From Clitoria ternatea (lineage: Eukaryota > Streptophyta > Magnoliopsida > Fabales > Fabaceae): 64,000 nucleotides of DNA. Below are positions 23,114 to 33,613 of the stretch, piece by piece (positions within the stretch are counted from its first letter, which is position 1; each line of letters begins with the position of its first letter). The DNA is taken from NCBI GenBank assembly GCA_037962975.1, contig CM075670.1, forward strand, positions 151,036,501-151,100,500, given 5' to 3'. The notes under the pieces are model-generated. The model worked only from the letters and a program-made list of their open reading frames with translations, did not search any database and was not told the DNA's origin. A program made the translations under genes and the position numbers.

Positions 23114-23115
23114 TG
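22883..23115. repeat. CGCTCAAGCGAG array in G5 LTR
   Basis: Copies start at 22883, 22934, 22954, 22995, 23046, 23066 and 23106 (spacings 51, 20, 41, 51, 20, 40). Nearly all are CpG-decayed (tgct, cact, agtg). Element X inserted inside the last copy. Confidence 0.8.
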
Positions 23116-24631
23116 ATAAGTGTGCATGTTGTCTTGTTTTTGAGTGTTTTTAGATGTAGTTTTTATTTCTTTTTACCCTTATTCTTCCTGATTCCCTTGA
23201 TTTTTAATTTTGTTCCATATAGACTACTCGGATGTCTTTAGTTTTGTAGGACTATTGATGTTTTAGGTTTATTTTGATGAGAAATGGCAACTTGGATGCA
23301 AGAAGAAGCCTTTGGGAGCCTTAGCAGTGTGATTGGGCAAGGTTGGAACAAACCACTGGCAGTGGTTGTCACTAGAATGAAGAAAATCAAGAGGATCATG
23401 TGTAAAAGACCACCAATGGCTGTGGTTTCCAACCACTAGCCATGGTTGGCACTATTTGTGCAAAGGTTCATCCAGAAAAGGCCACCACTGACCGTGGTTT
23501 CCCACCACTCGCCGTAGTTGGCATTGTGGAAAATAAAATTGAGAGTCAGAGGCAACCACTGGCCATGGTTCCCCACCACTGGCCATGGTTGTCATCAGGT
23601 GCCATGATATACTAGAATTCGAATGATTTAGATCATCAGACCCCGAACCACTGCTAGTGGTTTGCCACCACTGGCTTTGGTTACCCCCAGGAAGCCCTGT
23701 TTCTTGATTTTTAGGATGCATATTAAGGACAATTGAAGGGGGTTCTGAACGTTCTGAATATACTTGGGCACAGAGAGAAAGAAGAACGAAAAAGAGAGAT
23801 TTGGAGAGGGATTTGGCAAGAGAAAACGCAAGGATTATTGGATCAACAACATCGAAGGATTTTTTCTTGAATTTAGAGTGAGAACTCTTCTCAGGTTTCT
23901 TGAATCTTTCTTTTCTTTTCATTAAGGATTGTTTCTGATGTTGTGTACCTTCATAGATATGAATTACATTGTAATCTTGTGTACGAGTAACTAAATTGTA
24001 ATCTTGGGATTAGGGAGTAATTGTGTGATGTATCGAACCTAGATTCCTGATTTTCTTAATTATGGCATTCTGTTTTCTATTATTTTCATGAGTTTTCATT
24101 GCTTTTAATGATTCTTAGATGAACTTAAATGATCTTAGGCATATTGGATAATCGAGAGATTAGTGATCATTTGAAAGCATGAAATTGAACCTGCGATTTT
24201 AAGTTATGAAAGTAGGTGAAATCGTTTGAGGAATTAATCGATTTTCATTGTGCTTAATGAGCTCGAATAGCAAATTGAAAGGTGTTCTTTGGTAATCAAG
24301 TACGTTAGTAAGGTTCTGAGAGGAGATTACTAATTAATTTAGGAAAATACCCCTTAGAATATGAATGTTGTAATTGAGAAAGGATCGAATTTGGATAGGT
24401 ACATTGCATAAGAACACCTTAACTCCCAAGAGTCCCTCACTCATCTTGAAACCAAAAAGAATTAAATTTGCTATCACGTTTTTGCTGCTATTTAATTTAC
24501 TGCATTTTTTCCATTGTTGAACAAATTTTCTAGATAATTGAATCACTGTTAAAACTAGTACTTGGGCACTATCCTTGCGGGAACGATATTTTTATTACTG
24601 GGATACCCCGTGCACTTGCAGTTGGCTATCA
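23114..24631 (+). mobile_element. X 5' LTR
   Basis: 1518 bp from TGATAAG to GGCTATCA, followed by the PBS. Its homologue is 38513-38672 plus 47657-48950. It holds the AACCACTGGCAGTGGTT array at 23351-23682. The stretch 23269-23273 (ttatt) is the unoccupied equivalent of the C1 insertion site. ORFs in it are not genes. Confidence 0.92.
23351..23682. repeat. AACCACTGGCAGTGGTT array in X 5' LTR
   Basis: A 17 bp near-palindrome occurs at 23351, 23411, 23431, 23483, 23503, 23554, 23574, 23646 and 23666. Spacings are 60, 20, 52, 20, 51, 20, 72 and 20 bp, i.e. four doublets of exactly 20 bp. Confidence 0.9.
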
Positions 24632-24637
24632 TATTTT

Positions 24638-24655
24638 TGGCGTCGTTGCCGGCGA
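24638..24655 (+). other. X primer-binding site (Asp tRNA-like)
   Basis: TGGCGTCGTTGCCGGCGA, close to the Athila/Calypso-type site TGGCGCCGTTGCCGGGGA; two substitutions are seen. It starts 6 bp after the LTR end. Confidence 0.85.
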
Positions 24656-24807
24656 TTTTGTTTCCCCCAATATTGGCTAAGTGGTGTTTTGATTAGACTA
24701 GATTTTAATTTTTTCTGCATAATTTTTCTTTTTTGTTTGTTCTTAATTTTTCTACAGAATTACGCTTTGGTGTTTATGTTTTTGTTGATTGTGCAGGTCC
24801 CTTTATA

Positions 24808-26390
24808 CGAAGGAGTCACAACTTTGAACATATCTTTGACCCTGAAATCAAAAGGACTCTTAGAAAGCTCATAGCACTTTGGAAATGACTTGAACAAAGC
24901 AAGCAACAAGCTTCAAGTTCAGCTAGCGAAGAACAAATGGACAATCCCGATAACCGAGCTCTTCGTGATTTTATAGAACCCAATGCAATGGGTAGGAGGC
25001 CTAGCATCACTCGACCAAACATTGAGGTGAACAACTTCGAATTAAAGCCTTCCTTGCTCTTAATGGTTCAACAAAACCAGTTTGGAGGATTACCCTCTAA
25101 GGATCCGAATTCGTACCTCCAAATTTTCCTTGAGTACTGATACACACTCAAGGTAAATGACGTCTCAAGCGATGCAATCTGACTACGGCTTTTCCCATTC
25201 TCTTTGAGGGATAAGCCTAGAGCTTGGTTGTATTTGCTTCTGGAGGGGTCAATCACTACATGGGAGCAGCTGTTTCATGCCTTCCTCAACAAATATTATC
25301 CATGAAGCAAAACAGACCAGTTAAGGAAGTAGATCATCACTTTTACTCAGAAAGATGATGAGAATCTATATGATGCATGGGAAAGGTAAAAGAAGATACT
25401 TCGAGAGTGTCCATATCATGAAGTGGAACGATGGTTGATGGTCTACATCTTCTATAATGGTTTGACCCTAAACCAAAGGGTTACCTTGGATGTCGTAGCT
25501 GGCGGTGCTTTTATGAGTAAGAACATAAAGGAAGGGTATAATCTTATAGAATAAGTGGCACAAAACATATACTAGTGGTCATATGAATGGAGTTTGCCAT
25601 CAAAAACTCTAGGTAAGTATTCTTTTGATGCTATTTCCCTTCTTACTGCTAAGGTAGAAGCACTATCTGTTAAATTTGATAAGTTGGGAATAGGTTCTTC
25701 TAATGTGGTATGTGAGTTATATGGTGTTATAGGTTATAGCATATTAGGTTCTCAGGTTGGAGTATCCCAAGGACCCGAAGCCAACATACAACAAATGGAT
25801 GCTATAGGGAGCTATGGTGGAAATTTTGGGAATAACTACAGACAAGAAGGACCACCAGGATTCCAATACCGACCTCCACCTTTTCAAGGAAATCAAGGCA
25901 ACCAGAATAACTTCAGGTCACAACAAGACCCTATGCTTCACAAAAATCAAAATTGGAGTCCTTAATGGAGACATTTATGACCACACAAATTATGCAAAAT
26001 GATAAATTCTCCGAGGCGATCAAGAAATTAACTTCCAAGGTGGACTCTCTTGCCACACATAAGAAAATATAAAGGAATCAGGTTGCCCAACAAGCTTATT
26101 CTTCTACAAGAATACTAGAAACCTTTCCTAGAAAGCCTGAGGCGGGACCATCCAATCACACGATGGCTATCACTCTTAGGAGTGGTACTAAGTATGATGG
26201 TCCAGTCGGCATGACCGAAGAGGAAGCTAAATAAGACAAGAAAGTGGATGAGACTCAATCTCATCTGGTGGTTGTGGAGGAGAAACCATGTGAGAAGAAG
26301 AGGGAGCTGAACCCTTACCATCCTCCTATTCCATTTCCTTAGTGCTTGGCTAAGGCCAAGTTGGATAAATAGTTTGGTAAGTTTCTTGAA
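24808..26390 (+). pseudogene. X Athila-type gag
   Basis: The frame reads HNFEHIFDPEIKRTLRKLIA, then NNFELKPSLLLMVQQNQFGG (the family hallmark) and FPFSLRDKPRAWLYLL. A Gly/Gln/Asn-rich part follows at 25800-25960. At least eight in-frame stops are present, and no convincing initiator ATG is seen. The role in the family is the capsid. It is homologous to Y gag (59719-61194), but the two elements are different families. Confidence 0.85.
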
Positions 26391-26459
26391 GTTTTAAAGG
26401 AATTGTATATTAATATTCCTTTCACTACAAGTTCCTAAAGGATATTTTATCCAATAAAA

Positions 26460-26913
26460 AGAAGCTGGTACAGTAGCACTTACTAAGGAGTACAGTGCGT
26501 TAATCCAAAGAAAGCTACCACCCAAGCTCCAGGATCCAAGTAGCTTCTTTATTCCTTGTATAATTGGTGACATGGCTATTGATAGAGCATTATGTGATTT
26601 AGGAGCTAGTGTTAGCTTAATGCCATTGTCTATTTCTGAGAAATTAGTATTGGGTGAGTTGAAGCCTACTAGGATGTCTTTACAATTAGCTGATAGGTCT
26701 GTTAAATATCCTGTAGGCATTTTAGAAGATGTTTCTATCAAAGTAGGAAAATTATTTATCCTTACCGATTTTGTTATTTTAGAAATGGATGAGGATTCCA
26801 TGATCCCCATAATCCTAGGCAGGCCATTTTTGGCAACCGCGGGCGTGGTTATAGCTATTAAAAATGGGAAGTTATCTCTAACTATTGGAGACCAAAAGGT
26901 TATTTTAATTTGA
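26460..26913 (+). pseudogene. X aspartic protease
   Basis: LPPKLQDPSSFFIPCIIGDM leads to the catalytic LCDLGASVSLMPLS, with the DLGA variant typical of Athila elements, and the downstream IPIILGRPFLATAG. The clean frame 26572-26913 spans all the motifs. Y keeps the same domain with DLGASINLMPLS. Confidence 0.87.
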
Positions 26914-27018
26914 AAAATGCTTTGAAAAAACCTTTTATGATGATGTTTGTTGTAGTGTAGATTGTGTTGACCAAGTGGTGAAGGAAGAAACTCTTCCTAA
27001 TGTAATGATGACATCATA

Positions 27019-27809
27019 AGGGAGGACCCACACACCATCTTAGACAAAGGACTAGAGGCTTATAAGGGTCCCCTCACAAGGGCCAAGTTCAAGAAAGGCA
27101 ACGAGACCATCCATAAAGCCCTATCTTCCTTCCTTTCTTTGCTTAGTGGGCCTAAGCCTAATGGAGACACCTTTAGGATCTACTTGTACTCATCTTGTAA
27201 TATAAGTCATAATTAGATTCTCTAGTCATTTAGGTTTTATTTGGGCCTTACTAGGTCAATTGGTCACTTTAGGGCCATGTACTCTCATTTTAGGCTATGT
27301 ATAGGCCATCTCATTTCCTTTTTATAGATTTGGGCTTAGGATCCATTAACTAAGCCTATTTTTTCCTCCCTTGGCTAAAATGCTCTAGGCCTATATAAGG
27401 GGATCTCCTTTTGTAAAATGGTACACATTAATTCATTTTTGAGATTTAGATACTTTTGAGTGCAAACTTAGTGAGAGATTCTCCTCCTTCTCTCTAGGAT
27501 TAGAAAGACTCTTGCAAGCTTTTATCCAAGGGGTCTCTCCCTCCCTTGGTGGCGACTGGAGTTATCTTCCATTCCTTGGAAGTGGCCTCCTTCCCCTTCA
27601 TTCCATTTCCCTAACCATTCTCCTTCCTTTCCACCTTTCTTCTACCATTGCCTCCTTTCCTTTCCCTCAATTTCCGTCCTCCACTTTAGGCTTTGTCCAT
27701 TTTTGGTTTTGGTTTCCAATTGAAGAAGAAGACTTCCACATTGATTGAAGGTTGAAGAAGGAAAAGATCCCAGATCTATCCCTTCCAAAAGAGAGTAAAA
27801 GCTTTTCCT
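27019..27809. mobile_element. Possible non-autonomous DNA transposon in X
   Basis: A 790 bp segment interrupts the X protease-RT linker. acatcataa flanks both sides (27011-27019 and 27810-27818); removing the insert and one copy restores X sequence running into DPFESAFMIEP. The 8-9 bp duplication fits hAT (8) or Mutator-like (9) elements, not an LTR retrotransposon. Termini are AGGGAGG and TTTTCCT, a very short imperfect inverted repeat. Inside are a gypsy-like peptide (KGPLTRAKFKKGNETI), a TATA box (27393-27402) and a 78-codon ORF of unknown meaning. Confidence 0.55.
27393..27402 (+). promoter_or_regulatory. TATA box inside the 27 kb insert
   Basis: CTATATAAGG preceded by GC-richer sequence and followed by a leader-like stretch that runs into the 27512-27748 ORF. 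Confidence 0.4.
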
Positions 27810-27821
27810 ACATCATAATGA

Positions 27822-29290
27822 CCCATTTGAATCTGCTTTTATGATTGAGCCTGTAGGAACATTAGATTGCTTTGAAGAAGAAGCCCTACTAAGATATGAT
27901 ACTAAAGTCATGTGTAAAAAAGTGGTGAGCCACCAGGTGGAATTGAAGCCCTTACCGGCTTCATTGAGGCATGAATTTCTTGGCCCAAACTCTACATATC
28001 CTGTTATTGTGAGTGCTGAATTAAATCCAATGGAAACTGAAAAACTCCTAAAATAGCTTAGGTTGTATAGGAAGGTTATTGGATATACAATGAATGATAT
28101 TAAGGGGATTATTCCTTCCTTTTGCATGCATAGGATAACAATAGAGGATGAGAAAAGGCCTACAGTAGAACCACTTAGGAGACTAAATCTAAAAATGCAA
28201 GAAGTGGTTAAGAAAGAGATTTTAAAATTGCTTGATGCTGGAGTCATATACCCTATTGCTAATAGTATGTAGGTGAGTCCAGTTCATGTGGTACCAAAAA
28301 AAGGAGGGATAATTATTGTTAAAAATGAAAAATAGGAACTAATTTCTACTAGGATAGTTTCTGGGTGGCGCATATGCATTGACTATAGAAAATTGAATAG
28401 CGCCATAAAGAAAGATCATTTCCCTCTTCCTTTCATTGATCAGATGCCATTTGGCCTTTGTAATGCATTTGCGACTTTTCAAAGATGTATGTAGGCCATC
28501 TTTTCTGATTTGATTGAAAATGTAATGGAAGTTTTCATGGATGATTTTTCCGTGCATAGTTTGGATTTCAATAATTGCTTAACCAATTTGTGCCAAGTCT
28601 TACAGCATTGTGAAGAGACCAACTTAGTCTTAAACTGGGAGAAATGCCATTTCATGGTAAGGGAAGGAATAATTCTTGGAAACTTGGTGTCTGAGAGAGG
28701 AATTAAGGTGGATAAGGCCAAGGTGGAGGTGATTGAAAAATTGCCCTCACCTACAAATGTGAAAGGCATTCAGAGCTTCCTTGGGCATGCCGGGTTTTAT
28801 CAGCAGTTCATTGAAGACTTCAGTAAGATCACAATGCCTTTGATGAATCTTTCGGGTAAGGATGTGCCTTTTGTTTTTGACACATCTTGTCTTGAGGCTT
28901 TTTGCAAGATTAAACAGGCTCTAATTTCTGCTCCTGTTGTACAACCCCCTGATTGGGAACTCCCATTCGAGTTGATGTGTGATGGTAGTGATCATGTAGT
29001 GGGGCTGTGCTTGGGTAGTAGAAAGACAAGAAGCTACATATGATCTACTATGGTAGTCATACACTTGATGAAGCTCAGGTAAACTATGCTACCACTAAAA
29101 AGGAATTATTAGTTATTGTCTTTATTTTCAATAAGTTTAGATCATACTTGGTAGGCTCGCATGTTACTATCTATATTGATCATTCTGCCATCAAGTATCT
29201 TTTGCATAAAAAAGAAGCAAAGCCTAGGCTAATTAGGTGAGTTTTAATTAAGGATAAAAGGGTACTGGAATCTTGTTGGTGACCATTTAT
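27822..29290 (+). pseudogene. X reverse transcriptase and RNase H
   Basis: Reads FMIEPVGTLDCFEEEALLRY, IGYTMNDIKGIIPSFCMHRI and [20 protein letters not shown]. The frame jumps from PFIDQM directly to PFGLCNA: compared with Y, about 46 codons are missing in frame, including the first catalytic Asp. The FMDD motif (EVFMDDFSVHS) survives. RNase H follows in a shifted frame near 29040 ([28 protein letters not shown]). Several stops are present. The polymerase could not have worked after the deletion. Confidence 0.88.
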
Positions 29291-30660
29291 TTAGGTTGTC
29301 ATCCAAAAAAGATGAGATGGGTGATGTTGTTCCCATTAATGAATCGTTTCCAGATGAACAACAACTGAGTCTTAGTGTCCAACAAGTGCCTTGGTATGCG
29401 GATTTTGTTAATTTTCTTGCATGTGGCATTTTCCCCGCTAACCTTGGTTTTCAGTAGAAAAAGAAGTTTTTTGCAGATGTCAAGCATTACTATTTGCATG
29501 GACCCCTCCTTTTCAAACAATATGCAGATGGTTTGATTAGGAGGTGTGTTCCTCAAGATGAAGTCCATGCCATCCTAAACCATTGCCACTCTTTTTTTTC
29601 GGAGGCCATATGAGCACATCTAAGACAGCCTCTCAAGTATTACAAGTTGGGTTCTACTAGCCACACCTTTTTAAGGATGTGCATAAGTATGTCCTAACTT
29701 GTGATGCTTGCCAAAGAGCAGACAACATTGGTAAGAGGCATGAAATGCCACTTAATAGCATTTTAGAGGTTGAATTCTTTGATGTATGGGGTGTTGATTT
29801 CATGGGACCTTTTCCCTCTTCTTTTGGAAATCAGTTTATCTTGGTTGTAGTTGACTATGTGTCTAAATGGGTGGAAGCCATTGCTTCACCTTATTCAGAT
29901 GCTAAGACTGTTATTAAGCTTTTTAAAAAGATAATCTTTCCAAGGTTTGGGGTCCCTAAGTGTATAATTAGTGATGGAGGGTCTCATTTTATTGAGAAAG
30001 CTTTTTAGACCCTTTTGAAAAAGTATAGAGTGAGGCATAAGGTTGCTACACCTTATCACCCTTAAACTAGTGGCCAAGTTGAGGTATCCAATAGGGAGAT
30101 CAAAAATATTCTTCAGAAGGTGGTTAATACGTCCCGTAAGGATTGGTCTATTAAATTAGACGATTCCTTATGGGGGAATCAATCCGCATTTAAAACACCC
30201 ATTGGAACCACACCTTTTAAGCTAGTGTATAGGAAACCTTTCCATTTACCTGTAGAGCTTGAATATAAGTCTTTTTGGGTAGTTAAAATGCTTAATCTTG
30301 ATAATGAGGCTACAGGTAAACACAGGTTATTGGAGCTGAATAAGCTTGAAGAGCTCCACTTGGATGCATATGAAAATGCCAGGGTACATAAGGAGAAGAC
30401 CAAATGATGGCATGATCGTCACATCCTCCGGAGGTCCTTCAATCTAGGTGATATGGTTTTACTCTTCAACTCTTGCTTGAAGTTTTTCCCTGGTAAGCTG
30501 AGGTCCCGGTGGTCGGGACCGTTTAAGGTAACAAAAATCTTTCCCTTTGGAGCTGTTGAGTTATGGAGCGAGAAGTCTGGTCCTTTTAAGGTAAATGGAT
30601 AGAGACTTAAGCGTTACTTGACAGGTGAACCGATACAACAAGCTAGTGTTTAGGACTTGC
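29291..30660 (+). pseudogene. X integrase
   Basis: After a damaged zinc-binding part ([20 protein letters not shown] keeps the CxxC pair) the catalytic core reads [20 protein letters not shown], then [14 protein letters not shown], and [14 protein letters not shown], so all three DDE residues are visible. The C-terminal half ([40 protein letters not shown]) is the usual Athila/Tat tail without chromodomain. Stops fall at about 30007, 30064, 30405 and 30600. Confidence 0.87.
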
Positions 30661-32102
30661 TTGATGTATCAGATCCTTAACTCTAATCGGTGCAACATGT
30701 TTGGCTGAAGACGTTAAACTTAGCACTTGTGTGGAGGTAACCCTATAATTGTTCATATCTCTGTGTTTTTTTGAATGTTTCAATTGGTAAAGAAGAAAAA
30801 AAAATCAAATAAAGAGAAAAACAAATAAAAAGGAACTTGTTGAATTGCTATGTTATGGAGTAAGGCATAATTTTGATTACTATGATGCATGTCTTAATTT
30901 GGATCATTATGTGTGCTTAACTTGGTGTTTTGCATTTATTTTGTGACATAAGACAGTGGCAACCACAGGGTGTGTTTTCACCTAATAATTTTCATGGAAT
31001 ATATAAGAGTATTCTGGGTGAAAAATAGTGCCAACCACAAGCTATGGTTATCCACCACTGGCAGTGGTTTGGCCCAAGCAATTCCTACTGCAAACATGAA
31101 ATTTCTGGGCACAACACAGTGACAATCACTAGTCGTGGTTAGGTCTAGGGAGTCCCCTTGTTGATGAAATTTTTTTTGGCACAAAACAGAGGCAACCACT
31201 AGCCGTGGTTTCCATCAGACCCATGTTCCAAGCTACGTGCAACATTTTTGGCGAAAACATAACGAACCACGTGTCGTGGTTTGGCCCAACATAGTGAAAT
31301 TTCATTTTTAAACACCCCACGCCCATGTTCCCCTTTTTTATGTGTTGCATTCTTGGTTCCCCTCACTTATTTTTTTAGAAAAAAACAAAGCAAACTACTT
31401 AAAAAGCTCAACTCCCTCTCAATATCCTTGCCCAACATCATCATCTTGCTACTTGAATCAACTCTTCTCTTCTTTAAATCAAGCATTCTACACTATCTCA
31501 TCACTTTAGGTTTCTCATTTGGTTTTTGGGGTTTCTTAAAAATTGAGGATTTTGTGTGAAAATGTTAAAATTGATTCATTTAAGCTTTTCCTAAATGCTT
31601 TGTGATGATTAGGAATGCTTTGAAACCAAGTAGGTAGGATTAAATCTTTCATGAACTATGCTTGATGTTTCTCTTTTGTCATGAATCTCACTTGTGTTCC
31701 TTTGCATTTTGTGATTCTTGGTTGTAATTGGAACTTTGTTTGATGTTTGTTACTTGCACTTGGTTGATTGATTTCAATGTTTCATGTTATGGGGTGATTA
31801 TTTGGCTAAGAATGTGGCATTTAGAGTTCATTTCTTTTATGCATACCAAGTGTTTAAAGAAATACCAAAGAGACCAAATTCATGAATTATTGCATGGTTT
31901 GAATATGCATGTGGTCTAGTACACCTTTCATGGTATTTAATTGTTCATATATGTATGTTTCTATCATAGATACTATGAATGTGTGACATCATATAGGTGT
32001 TATCTCTTGTTGTGCAAAAATTTAGAGTTTTAGATTAGAACACATTTTAACCTTCTTTGTATGGTTTTAATAGTTCACCTTTAAACTCTACATTCATTCC
32101 CC
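30661..32102 (+). repeat. X non-coding spacer with internal palindrome array
   Basis: No gene is seen between integrase and the env-like ORF. At 30961-31281 lie six copies of the LTR motif AACCACTGGCAGTGGTT, at 30961, 31033, 31053, 31124, 31194 and 31265 (spacings 72, 20, 71, 70, 71). The array is outside the LTR. Downstream sequence (31400-32100) resembles a leader for the env-like ORF, so a subgenomic promoter is possible but only inferred. Confidence 0.8.
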
Positions 32103-33265
32103 ATGGCACCAAAGGTTTCCTCTAAGAAAAGAAAGACCAAAGGTAAGTCTTCTAACTACTCCAACCTTAATGATATTGAATGCCCATCGGAGGGGCAAAA
32201 GATGAGATTTGAATCTTTGTTGTATAGGGAAATTATTCCTTCTAGATTCTTCTGCAAAGATACTTTAATGGAACTAGGAATTTTTAAGGATACTTTACGC
32301 TTGTGTCAAAATATGGGGTGGGATTCTTTTATTGATTAATTTGAAACCGTATATAAGCGTACTTCTCTAGAATTTCTAAGTTCCGTAGAAGTGAATAGGT
32401 GTCAAACTAGACCCGGGTGGGAACTTATCTTCAGACTTAATAATACCAACTTTAGGTTGTATTTGGATGAAATGGCTACTATTTACAATTTTCCTCTAGG
32501 GGGTATTGATAGCATCCCAAAGGAGTTCAATTTTAGGTATTTTTGGGCGCATATCTCCCATAAAGGCCATTATGATGCTTCCACTTCCAAAGATTCCACC
32601 ATCCATCACCCAGTTTTCCATTACTTGCAACGTTTCATGGCCCGATGGGCGATATGATAGTTTAGGTACTATGTGCCAACCTGAGGTATTCTTTATCCAT
32701 TTTATGCTCCATAGTACTCATGTTAATTCTACCAAGTGGTTATGTAGCCAGTTCTCTCGGGTTGGCAATGCTAGCCAAGGTAAAATTGTTATTGCTAGCT
32801 ACGTAAACCCCATTGCTAGATATGTGGGCATAGACTTGGACCAAGATAATCTCATTCATCAGCCCAAGAGGGTTAACATGGATGAATTTATTAATATGGG
32901 GATGATTGTTAAGGAACATGATGTGCACTATTTGGTATTAGCTAGATTACCTGTTCATCACCCTTTGCCTGATCCTATTTTCACTAGTTTGGCAGGCAAG
33001 ACATTTCTTCTCTTTGCAGATAAAGATGACCACACTCCACTTTCCATCGAGATGCCCCTACCCACTAGACCTTCAGAGCAGGGTGAGCCCTCTCACACCC
33101 GTGAGGAGCAACCTTTTTCCATGCAGCAGATGTATGCCTTGCTTCAGTAGATCTCTACTGAGAAAACTCATCAGGGGCCCCGTATTGATTAGATTTCTGA
33201 CCGAGTGGATGCCATGTATGACTAGCATGCCCAACAGGGTCATTTCCCCTATTCTCCATGACAGG
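32103..33265 (+). pseudogene. X env-like ORF (Athila third ORF)
   Basis: From ATG at 32103 the frame reads MAPKVSSKKRKTKGKSSNYS, then LLYREIIPSRFFCKDTLMEL and NFRLYLDEMATIYNFPLGGI. A frameshift near 32640 continues it as MLHSTHVNSTKWLCSQFSRV and NMDEFINMGMIVKEHDVHYL. Position and pattern fit the ORF that Athila elements carry downstream of pol, sometimes called env-like. I see no clear transmembrane segment or signal peptide, so an envelope role is not supported. Stops lie at 32337 and near 33150. Confidence 0.65.
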
Positions 33266-33613
33266 TATCTGTTAAGATTTTGTATCCTATTTCACTCCTG
33301 CTAAGACATTGAGGACAATGTCTATCATTAGTTTAGGGTGGTAGGTACACAAAAAATATAACTTTACTTTGTTCTTGTTTCTATTCTGTCTTTCTTCTAT
33401 TTCTATTTTTGTTCATTTACACGGTTGAGTTATGTTTTGTTTGTGTGTCATAGGATAGCATTGATTGCCTGATTGCAATTACTATTGTTTGTATGACGAA
33501 TGATTTAGACTGGATAGATCTTGAACATAACTTGTTGGAATCTTAATAAAATAAATAAATAAAAAATAATAAATATGATTGCTAGTTTTACCTAAATAAT
33601 CCACCTTCATGAT
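33266..33613 (+). other. X tail before G6
   Basis: Non-coding. Contains gacattgaggacaatgtc and tagtttagggtgg (about 33308-33343), a partial echo of the PPT-proximal sequence at 38480. It ends in target-site copy ATGAT (33609-33613). Confidence 0.6.

Noticed and set aside
27512..27748. 78-codon ORF with a hydrophobic stretch, possible signal peptide
   Set aside because: It lies in a repeat-like insert, is pyrimidine-rich, and no homology is visible; kept only as part of the insert.
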